A stretch of DNA of 35,237 nucleotides from Candidatus Sumerlaeota bacterium. GTDB lineage: Bacteria; Sumerlaeota; Sumerlaeia; JADFCW01. Of the stretch, positions 18,216-25,014 are shown piece by piece. The first letter of the stretch is position 1; every line of letters begins with the position of its first letter. The stretch lies in NCBI GenBank assembly GCA_017161705.1, contig JADFCW010000029.1, positions 1 to 35,237 of the forward strand, written 5' to 3'. The notes under the pieces were generated by a model. The model did no database searches. It was given only the letters and a program-made list of their open reading frames with translations, and had not been told where the DNA came from. Position numbers and translations under genes: made by a program.

Positions 18216-18388
18216 GGGATGAGGGATACGGGATGAGGGATGAGCGAGACCACAGATTTCACGGATTGCACAGATTTCCAAAACAAAATCGCGGGGCCAT
18301 GACTTCTGTGCAATGTGTGAAATCTGTGATTTCTTTTATTCAATGCCGTTCTTCTTTTGAGCCGCATCCTTCATCCCTCATTCTTCAT
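18216..18388. repeat. Nested inverted repeat in the pyrR-pyrB gap
   Basis: The inner arms are 18251-18277 and 18302-18328. They are complementary at 23 of 27 positions around a 24-nt loop, with text of the ACAGATTTCAC / GTGAAATCTGT type. The right arm is followed by T-rich ATTTCTTTTATT. The outer arms are GGGATGAGGGAT-rich DNA at 18216-18244 and its rough complement CATCCTTCATCCCTCATTCT at 18365-18384. The element could fold as a long RNA hairpin in the pyrB leader. Such text recurs between genes in several unrelated bacterial groups as far as I remember, so it is probably a dispersed repeat that landed here. Confidence 0.75.
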
Positions 18389-18410
18389 TTTTTTCATGGA
18401 GCCTACTCGC

Positions 18411-19391
18411 ATGACCGAGGCGCGTAAAGACGAAAAGCCGTTGGAGTTTCGGCAGGAACATTTGTTGGGTTTGGAGTATCTTTCGCGCGAGGAGATCGAG
18501 TGCGTTCTGCACAACGCGGCCGCGTTAAAGCCAACTCTCGACCAGAAGATCAAGAAGATGCCCACATTGCTCGGCAAAACCGTCGTGAACCTGTTTTTCG
18601 AGAACAGCACGCGCACGCGCACCAGTTTCGAGATCGCGGCCAAACGCCTCAGCGCCGATGTGATCAATTTCACCGTGGGCACTTCGTCAGTGGCCAAGGG
18701 CGAATCGCTGCTCGACACGGCGCGCACCATCGAGGCCCTTGGCAGCGATATCATCATCATGCGCCACTCGTGTCCGGGCGCCTGCCACTTGCTCGCCAGC
18801 CATTTGCGGTCGGCAATCATCAATGCCGGTGACGGCTGCCACGAGCACCCGACGCAGGGGCTGCTGGACATGTTCACGATGCGCGAGAGGAAAGGGCGGA
18901 TCGAAGGTTTGACCGTGACGATTCTCGGCGATATACTCCACAGCCGCGTGGCGCGGTCGAACATTTGGGGTTTGACCAAGCTGGGGGCCAACGTCCGGGT
19001 GTGCGGCCCGCGCACGTTGATTCCCCGCGGCATCGAGGAACTGGGCGTGGAGGTGTTCTACGATCTCGAACAAGGCATCCGCGATGCCGATGTAATCAAC
19101 ATTCTTCGGATTCAGCGCGAGCGAATGGACAGCAATATGTTTCCGAGCATCCGCGAATACCGGCTGCTCTACGGACTGACCCACGATCGGCTGCGGTTTG
19201 CCAAACCCGATGTTCTGATCATGCATCCGGGGCCCATCAATCGCGGCATCGAGATTTCGCAGGGGGTAGCGGACGGCGAACACTCGGTTATCAACCAGCA
19301 GGTCACCAACGGCGTGGCCGTGCGCATGGCCGTGTTGTATTTGTTGGGGCAAGCGCGCGCGCAGAAAATTGAAATGGAAAAGGCGGAATGA
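18411..19391 (+). CDS. pyrB: Aspartate carbamoyltransferase catalytic chain
   Basis: The enzyme condenses carbamoyl phosphate with aspartate in the first committed step of pyrimidine synthesis. The carbamoyl-phosphate site FENSTRTRTSFEIAAKRL is intact. SSVAKGESLLDT, GDGCHEHPTQGLLDM, ILGDILHSRVARSN and the aspartate loop MHPGPINRGIEI follow as in the family. The 326-residue length is normal. The start is uncertain: ATG 18411 has GGAG about 10 nt upstream, while ATG 18396 has none; the TTG at 18357 would run through repeat DNA and is rejected. No pyrI regulatory chain is nearby. Its stop touches the first pyrC start candidate, so pyrB and pyrC are co-transcribed. Confidence 0.97.
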   Translation: MTEARKDEKPLEFRQEHLLGLEYLSREEIECVLHNAAALKPTLDQKIKKMPTLLGKTVVNLFFENSTRTRTSFEIAAKRLSADVINFTVGTSSVAKGESLLDTARTIEALGSDIIIMRHSCPGACHLLASHLRSAIINAGDGCHEHPTQGLLDMFTMRERKGRIEGLTVTILGDILHSRVARSNIWGLTKLGANVRVCGPRTLIPRGIEELGVEVFYDLEQGIRDADVINILRIQRERMDSNMFPSIREYRLLYGLTHDRLRFAKPDVLIMHPGPINRGIEISQGVADGEHSVINQQVTNGVAVRMAVLYLLGQARAQKIEMEKAE

Positions 19392-19402
19392 GGACGGACA
19401 CT

Positions 19403-20692
19403 ATGGGCGCAATTCTGATCAAGAACGGACATGTCATAGATCCGGCGAATCGCGTGGACGCACGCCGGGATGTTCTGGTCGAAGGGGGACGGATTGCGGC
19501 GGTCGGAACCGGCTTGTCGGCTCCCGAGGCGCAGGTGATTGACGCCTCGGGATTATATGTTTTTCCAGGATTCGTGGACCTGCATGTGCACTTGCGCGAA
19601 CCGGGCCGCGAAGACGAAGAGACGATCCGCACGGGTACGCGGGCGGCCGCCGCCGGCGGCTTTACCAGCGTTTGCGCCATGCCGAACACCACGCCGGTGA
19701 TTGATCGGGCCACGGGCATCAACTATCTGAGGTCGGCGACACAGCGCGACGCCTTGGTGAATGTCTTTCCCGCCGCCGCGGTCACGGTCGGACAGCAAGG
19801 CAAGGAGATCACCGAGTTCGGCGACCTGATCCGGCGGGGCGCTGTAGCTTTCACCGATGACGGCCATTGTGTGGCCGACTCCGAGATCATGCGCCGCGCT
19901 CTGGAATATACGGCCATGTTCGATGTCCCCGTATTGGACCACTGCGAAGACCCGATGCTGAAGCGCGACGGCGTCATCCATGAGGGCCGTGTTTCGATGA
20001 TGCTTGGCCTGCGCGGCATTCCGGCGGTTTCCGAAACAGTGATAGTGGCGCGCGACATTGCCCTGGCGGAATACGTCGGCGGCCATGTTCATATCCAGCA
20101 TGTCAGCACGCGTCGGTCGGTCGAGTTGATCCGGGAGGGCAAACGGCGCGGCGTCCGCGTCACGGCCGAGGTCACGCCCCATCATCTCGCCCTGACCGAG
20201 GAGGCTTGTCTCACTTTCGACACCAACGCCAAAGTTGCCCCGCCGCTTCGGTCCGAAGACGACCGCCAGAGCCTTATCGAGGGGCTGCGGGACGGCACAC
20301 TGGACGCCATTGCCACCGACCACGCCCCCCATACCGACATTGAGAAAGATATGGTCTTCACCGAAGCACCGTTCGGCACGATCGGTCTCGAATTTGCCTT
20401 CGCGGTTTGCCATGGCGAACTGGTGGCAACCGACCGAATGGATTTGGCGACCCTGGTGGAAAAGATGACCGTGGTTCCCGCCGCGATTCTTCGGCTAAAC
20501 AAGGGAACGCTGTCCGTCGGGGCCGATGCCGACATTACGATTGTGGATTTGGGATTGGAGAAAACGATTTCGCGCGGCACACTGCTGTCGAAAAGCTACA
20601 ACACGCCCTTTCTGGGCAAGACGCTGCGCGGCTTCCCGGTCCACACCCTCGTCGGCGGCCGGTTGGTCTATTCGAACGGAAAGATCGTCTGA
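19403..20692 (+). CDS. pyrC: Dihydroorotase (type I)
   Basis: This zinc amidohydrolase closes carbamoyl aspartate to dihydroorotate. The N-terminal metal site is GFVDLHVHLREPGREDEE. Also present are SVCAMPNTTPVID, the type I segment GAVAFTDDGHCV with its conserved aspartate, VLDHCEDP, HIQHVSTRRSVELI, and TDHAPHTDIEK with the catalytic aspartate. The 429-residue length is standard. The ATG at 19403 is chosen because GAGGACGG lies just upstream and MGAILIKNGHVID is the normal N-terminus; an ATG at 19388 overlapping the pyrB stop is the alternative. Type I enzymes often form a complex with PyrB, which fits this gene pair. Confidence 0.96.
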   Translation: MGAILIKNGHVIDPANRVDARRDVLVEGGRIAAVGTGLSAPEAQVIDASGLYVFPGFVDLHVHLREPGREDEETIRTGTRAAAAGGFTSVCAMPNTTPVIDRATGINYLRSATQRDALVNVFPAAAVTVGQQGKEITEFGDLIRRGAVAFTDDGHCVADSEIMRRALEYTAMFDVPVLDHCEDPMLKRDGVIHEGRVSMMLGLRGIPAVSETVIVARDIALAEYVGGHVHIQHVSTRRSVELIREGKRRGVRVTAEVTPHHLALTEEACLTFDTNAKVAPPLRSEDDRQSLIEGLRDGTLDAIATDHAPHTDIEKDMVFTEAPFGTIGLEFAFAVCHGELVATDRMDLATLVEKMTVVPAAILRLNKGTLSVGADADITIVDLGLEKTISRGTLLSKSYNTPFLGKTLRGFPVHTLVGGRLVYSNGKIV

Positions 20693-20731
20693 TCAGGAAA
20701 CAGCAACGCTGACGGCCTCGGATCATCTCGG

Positions 20732-21580
20732 ATGCACACCGACCAGGGTGGAAAAAAACGGGTGTTTGCGCCGGTGGCGGAAACGGCGCGCCTGACCGGC
20801 GACATTGTGCGGCTGGTTTTTACCGCGCCGGAGATCGCCGCCGGTGCGCAGCCGGGACAGTTCGTTGCGATTCGCGCCGGTCAAACCGAGGCCCCGCTCC
20901 TTCGCCGCCCCTTCAGTATCGGCGGTTGCGACGCGCAGGGCCGCATCGAGATCGTCTTTCGGATCATCGGCGCGGGGACCCAACTTTTGGCGGCCAAGCG
21001 TCCGGGCGAAACGCTCGACGTGATCGGCCCGCTCGGCCGTCCGTTCGAAATCGCTTCGGACGTGCGCGATTCAAGCATTCGCGGGCAGACCGACTCCGAG
21101 AGGGCCGAAGCGGGAATTCCCTGTCTTATCGCGGGCGGATTGGGCGCGCCTCCGATCGTCTTTTTGGCCCGCGTGCTCAAATCGCGCGGCAACCGTGCGA
21201 TCCTTTATTACGGCGTGCGCACGAAAAGCGAGCTGGCGCTGCTGGGCAATGTTGAAAAAGACGTCGCGCGTCTGGTGGTCAGCACCGACGACGGGACGGC
21301 CGGTCATCACGGCGTGATCAGCGAAGTCGTGGCGCGCGAGATCCGCGAGGATGCATGCATTTATGCGTGCGGCCCGCGGCCGCTGCTGGCTGCGCTGATT
21401 CATCTCGCGCGCACGCGCAACCTCCGCGCCCAGTTGTCCTTCGAGCAGCAAATGGCCTGCGGGGTCGGCGCGTGTATGGGCTGCTCGATCGAAACGGCGC
21501 GCGGCTATCAGCGTGTCTGCACGGACGGGCCGGTGTTTCCGGCCGAGATGTTTTTCCCTCCGCAGAAAACCCACGAATAG
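20732..21580 (+). CDS. pyrK: Dihydroorotate dehydrogenase electron-transfer subunit
   Basis: PyrK passes electrons from PyrDB to NAD+ through FAD and a 2Fe-2S centre. The flavin site is LRRPFSIGG, with IIGAGTQLL and DVIGPLGRPF after it. The NAD-binding part shows LIAGGLGAPPIVFLAR and YACGPRPLLAAL. The iron-sulfur ligands lie in ACGVGACMGCSIETARG and RVCTDGPVF (four cysteines). The 282-residue length is normal. A stretch near residues 110-125 (DVRDSSIRGQTDSERAEAG) looks like a short insertion. The partner pyrD gene would normally follow but is absent, since the next gene is convergent; it must lie elsewhere. The gap to pyrC is 39 bp, so it is probably the last gene of the pyr block. Confidence 0.92.
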   Translation: MHTDQGGKKRVFAPVAETARLTGDIVRLVFTAPEIAAGAQPGQFVAIRAGQTEAPLLRRPFSIGGCDAQGRIEIVFRIIGAGTQLLAAKRPGETLDVIGPLGRPFEIASDVRDSSIRGQTDSERAEAGIPCLIAGGLGAPPIVFLARVLKSRGNRAILYYGVRTKSELALLGNVEKDVARLVVSTDDGTAGHHGVISEVVAREIREDACIYACGPRPLLAALIHLARTRNLRAQLSFEQQMACGVGACMGCSIETARGYQRVCTDGPVFPAEMFFPPQKTHE

Positions 21581-21624
21581 ATACCGGTGGAAATGGCCTC
21601 CGGCACGGAATGGGGACGCGGCCG

Positions 21625-22359
21625 TCAGGGGCTCTGCCGAAGGGCTTCCGCGCACTTCGGGTAGATAACGTCCCGCGCGCGATCGAGATCGTCCGGGAAG
21701 TCTATTTCCGTCCAGGGCAGGCCGCCGATGGGAATCGCGCGGAAGGGATGCCGACCGACCAGATGGTTAATACATTCGGGCAGCCAGAGACGGCGAAAGC
21801 GTTCGGGCTGCTGTTGGGCGAGAATGTCGAACGCAGCGTCGGCGGTGGCTGGTCCAAATTTGACCAGGCCGAGGTTTTCGCCGACGGCCTCATCCGGTGC
21901 AAGCGACTTGCTGATGCGCGCCACAGTGCCGCATCCGTCAAGGGCAATTTTCATTTCCTCATCGCCCATGTCGGAGCGCGGTTCATAAAGGAGGGCGTTG
22001 GGCGAGTCGGATTCGATGAGCAGACGCAGGAGCGCCGGGTGAAACACAACGTCGCTGTTGAGAACAAGGGTGCCCTCACGGGCGAACTCACGTGCACAAT
22101 AAAACGAATACAGACTGTTCGTCACATCGTATTCCGCGTTATGGTAAAATTGCACGCGGAATCCCGCTGTTCCTGCGCGAACTTTTTCGGCGTAGAAACC
22201 TGTGACAACCGCCACGTCGCGGACACCGGCCCATTGCAGCGCGCGCAGTTGAAAGCGAAGGATCGTCTCCGGCCCCAGCGAGAGCAGGCACTTGGGCAAT
22301 ACATCGGTTGTGGTCCCCATGCGAAGCCCGCGTCCGGCGGCAAGAATTAGTGCCTTCAT
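21625..22359 (-). CDS. Nucleotidyltransferase, LicC/sugar-phosphate type
   Basis: The 244-residue cytoplasmic enzyme has the nucleotidyltransferase fold. The N-terminal loop MKALILAAGRGLRMG is followed by LPKCLLSLG, the usual base and phosphate contacts. The metal aspartate sits in LVLNSDVVFHP, and WTEIDFPDDLDRARD closes the domain. The overall form resembles LicC-type cytidylyltransferases, which make CDP-choline or CDP-polyols, but sugar-phosphate nucleotidyltransferases of this size look similar. Its ATG overlaps the stop of the upstream CDP-glycerol glycerophosphotransferase-like gene (ATGA, 22356-22359), so the two products are made together. This favours a CDP-linked alcohol as product; that part is inference. 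Confidence 0.85.
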   Translation of the reverse strand: MKALILAAGRGLRMGTTTDVLPKCLLSLGPETILRFQLRALQWAGVRDVAVVTGFYAEKVRAGTAGFRVQFYHNAEYDVTNSLYSFYCAREFAREGTLVLNSDVVFHPALLRLLIESDSPNALLYEPRSDMGDEEMKIALDGCGTVARISKSLAPDEAVGENLGLVKFGPATADAAFDILAQQQPERFRRLWLPECINHLVGRHPFRAIPIGGLPWTEIDFPDDLDRARDVIYPKCAEALRQSP

Positions 22360-23429
22360 TTCAGCGGCAGCTCCAACATGCGATAGATCTCAGCCACGGC
22401 GCGGTCCGTGGCCCGGCCCGGATCGTGGAAATAGTCGGCAGCGGCGGCGCGGCGGATGGCGGTATGCTCATCGGGATGATTCAGCGCATGCACGACGACC
22501 TCGGGCAGTTGCGCCGCATCGGAGACTACATAACCCGTTCGCCGCCCCCAGGTGTCAAGGTCAATGGTGTTTTGATAGTGGGCAAACAATTCCGGTACAT
22601 CGAGAAAGATGATCGGACGGTCGAGCACCAGAAACTCGTTGGCCACCGACGAGGCGTCGCTGATCAGAAGATCGCTCACAAACAGCAGCGGGGTCACGTC
22701 GTAATCGCTGACAAAATGAAACGATGGGAACTGTTGCCGAAGTTGGCGGACGCCTTCGGGGCCGCCGAACTTCGTGTGTCCGGGCAGCAAGCTCAGATCG
22801 TGCAGCTTGACAACAAAATTCACCGGCAACCGGCCGATCAATTCGACAATGGTCGAGCCGACCTTTGCCATCGAAGAGCGCGAACTCCACGTCGGCGCGT
22901 AAAGCACCGTCGGCCGGGACAGATCGAGCCCGAGATGCTCGGCGATGACGCGGCGATCGAGCGAGCCGTCCACCAGCGGATCGAGTTTGGGCATGCCGAT
23001 CAGTACGAACCGTGGATCGTCGGGCGGAAAAATTCCCTTTTCGACAAAACGTCTCCGTTGATACTCGCCGAACAGAAACAGGCGGTCGTATCGCGCCATC
23101 TGGGGCGTAAAGGCTTTGCCCTTGAAGGACATGCCATGGAAGATATGCGCTTTCTTCCGGCAGCGGCGGCCGATCATCTTGGGGTCGGCGCTGACGTAAA
23201 GGTCAAAGCGACCCCATCGAGCTCGAAAGGACGAGACAAAGTCGCTGGCGCGAAGCCCCAGGGGCGCATAGAGCGAGGGAATGTCGCGCTTGCCGGCATC
23301 CTCGGCAAAAACAAAAATGCGCAAACGCGGATCGTTGCGCAAACGCTCGCCGATGCGCCGAAACATCACATAGTTCATCGGCGCGGTGGAATAAAAAAGA
23401 ATCGAACGCTGGTGACGCCCGCCAAACAT
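22356..23429 (-). CDS. CDP-glycerol glycerophosphotransferase-like protein (TagB/TagF family)
   Basis: The 357-residue protein matches the PF04464 pattern. It begins with a GT-B-type N-domain (ILFYSTAPMNYVMFRRIGERL). AHIFHGMSFKGKAFTP carries the family H-G-x-x-x-K style segment. The C-domain shows TVLYAPTWSS, FVVKLHDLSLL and the donor-binding VSDLLISDASSVANEFLVLD. Known members transfer glycerol- or ribitol-phosphate from CDP-polyols in wall teichoic acid synthesis; in Gram-negative-like bacteria the product is usually a modified surface glycan. The ATG at 23429 follows a GGGATGGGAT purine stretch; the GTG at 23441 is the alternative. It overlaps the nucleotidyltransferase gene by 4 bp. Confidence 0.87.
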   Translation of the reverse strand: MFGGRHQRSILFYSTAPMNYVMFRRIGERLRNDPRLRIFVFAEDAGKRDIPSLYAPLGLRASDFVSSFRARWGRFDLYVSADPKMIGRRCRKKAHIFHGMSFKGKAFTPQMARYDRLFLFGEYQRRRFVEKGIFPPDDPRFVLIGMPKLDPLVDGSLDRRVIAEHLGLDLSRPTVLYAPTWSSRSSMAKVGSTIVELIGRLPVNFVVKLHDLSLLPGHTKFGGPEGVRQLRQQFPSFHFVSDYDVTPLLFVSDLLISDASSVANEFLVLDRPIIFLDVPELFAHYQNTIDLDTWGRRTGYVVSDAAQLPEVVVHALNHPDEHTAIRRAAAADYFHDPGRATDRAVAEIYRMLELPLK

Positions 23430-23651
23430 ATCCCATCCCACTGGTGGCAGGATTCACAAGAGAAAGCGACTCCTGTCAATTGCCAAGTTGTTGGGAGCGT
23501 CGGCCTGATGGAGTTGCGGGAGAATGCAACGCGAGTATCCAGCCCCTGCTTCCCGCTGCACGGTTGCTCAGCAAAATACGGGGGATTTCCGGGCTAGATG
23601 CCCAGGCTGCGTCAATACCGGATTGGCGTTCGATGGACGGGAGCATACTGC

Positions 23652-24677
23652 CTACAGCCGCCATCGGTTCAAAAAGATCCTGCCAAACGGTCCGAGAATC
23701 CGATCGCCGTGTTCGTTGACGACAATCAACCGCGGCGGCCGTTTGCCCGTTGCGTCCGAGGGAATACCCGAAAAGCAGATTTGCGCCGTGTCGGGATTGA
23801 CCTGGGGCGGGGAGACAACCTCGCCGCGAAACAGGATTCGATTGCCCGTTCCGTCGCGTTTGACGACATACACTCCCGGAATCCCCTTCTCGCCGACCCC
23901 GGAGTAGACAATTCGCTCAGAATCCAACCACTGCGGATGACGGCACCGCTGGGTGCCAGCTGGCGTTATCTGGCGTGACGAACCACCGGATGAGGCGATG
24001 ATGGAAATGGCCGAACCGCCTAGGGGTCCGAGCCAGGAAGAATAGGCAATCCACTGCCCTGTCGGCGACCAGGCCGGCTCGGAATCGTCGGAGCGGCGGC
24101 GTATGATCTCGACCAGGTCTCGCACGGCCCCGGTATTCAGGTCTGCCACGGACAAAACGACAGGCACACAAGATTTGTCCGGAAGAACCGCGCTCTCCTG
24201 CGGCGTCTGGCGACAGAAAGCAATTTGCAAGCCGTCGGGCGAGAAACATGGATAGTTGTTCCAGAGGTTATTGGCCACAAGTTCACGAATCGCGCAGGTG
24301 CGCGTGTCCACAGACACAATCCGGCTGGTTCTCGAGGTTGTCCCAACCTCTGCCGCGACAAGCGCCAGTGTGCTGCCATCGCGGTTGGCGGCCAGATACA
24401 CGCATTGCCCGCGCAGTGCGCTGTTCTCCGCGTCATCCGACAGCACGCGTGCAACCTCGGATGTCGCGAAATCCATCCGATAAAGATGAGGATGCGCGCC
24501 GGTCGGCTCTGTTCGCAGCGTTCCGTAGAAGTAGAGGCTGTGCCGGCGGACAACGTAGGCATGTTCGGGAAGGTCGAGCGGGATGAGCGGAGGCGCTGTT
24601 TGTCCCCAGACTCCCTTTGGCGGTAGAACTGCGAGGAAAGAAATCAACAGCGCACAAAACAAAATGCTGCGCCCCAT
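23652..24677 (-). CDS. Exported TolB-like beta-propeller (PD40) protein
   Basis: The 341-residue protein has a signal peptide (MGRSILFCALLISFLAVL, then a GVWGQ cleavage region). Repeated blades follow, each with a WSPTG/FSPDG-type turn: NNYPCFSPDGLQIAFCR, SEPAWSPTGQWIAYSS, HPQWLDSERIVYSGVG and PPQVNPDTAQICFSG. These match the PD40/WD40-like TolB propeller repeat, a protein-binding fold of the periplasm. No Pal or Tol genes are near, so a true TolB role is not implied. The ATG at 24677 has GGGAG upstream and places the signal peptide correctly; 24719 is rejected. It is divergent from the lyase-like/beta-lactamase fusion gene. Confidence 0.83.
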   Translation of the reverse strand: MGRSILFCALLISFLAVLPPKGVWGQTAPPLIPLDLPEHAYVVRRHSLYFYGTLRTEPTGAHPHLYRMDFATSEVARVLSDDAENSALRGQCVYLAANRDGSTLALVAAEVGTTSRTSRIVSVDTRTCAIRELVANNLWNNYPCFSPDGLQIAFCRQTPQESAVLPDKSCVPVVLSVADLNTGAVRDLVEIIRRRSDDSEPAWSPTGQWIAYSSWLGPLGGSAISIIASSGGSSRQITPAGTQRCRHPQWLDSERIVYSGVGEKGIPGVYVVKRDGTGNRILFRGEVVSPPQVNPDTAQICFSGIPSDATGKRPPRLIVVNEHGDRILGPFGRIFLNRWRL

Positions 24678-25014
24678 ACTTGAGTTCTCCCTTCCAAGAC
24701 AATCCTTGTCGGGAAGCAATCAACTCCTGTTCAGGAGATCTCTATGGCGGACCGACCAATCCTTTTTGTTGCAGCGCTGAAGTCGTGAAGGAAATGTCCT
24801 GATGAAGGCTGCGTTTTGAGGTACCCCACACTCTGCAATTATGTCTTGCAAAAAAGCTGCCGGCTGTCAAGGCCATTCCTGCCGCCCTGCGGTGCAGTTT
24901 TCCTTGCCAGGCTTTTTTGGCGCCGCCACACTTCCAGATGCGACGGCGCGTTGCGCAAAAGGATTGGCAGTTTCTTGCCCGCGTCCCGAGTTTTTTCTAC
25001 AGGAGACAACAGGC
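24678..25014. promoter_or_regulatory. Divergent control region with two dyad elements
   Basis: This 337-bp gap separates two divergent exported-protein genes. A compact palindrome, CTCCTG-TT-CAGGAG, spans 24724-24737, placed where a repressor or activator could act on either gene. A second inverted repeat pairs CAAAAAAGC (24849-24857) with GCTTTTTTG (24911-24919) in the leader of the plus-strand gene. I could not define -35/-10 boxes, and I do not recognise a known riboswitch fold. Confidence 0.45.

Noticed and set aside
18216-18410. Classic PyrR-binding anti-antiterminator leader
   Set aside because: I could not find the conserved PyrR-binding loop sequence, and the hairpin text looks like dispersed repeat DNA.
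21585-21604. Terminator hairpin CCGGTGG / CCTCCGG between convergent pyrK and nucleotidyltransferase genes
   Set aside because: The arms match at six of seven positions but no T-tract follows on either strand, so evidence is too weak to annotate.
24841-25014. N-terminal extension of the lyase-like fusion protein
   Set aside because: It is cysteine-rich, unlike any domain, and precedes a normal signal peptide whose ATG at 25015 has a good ribosome site.
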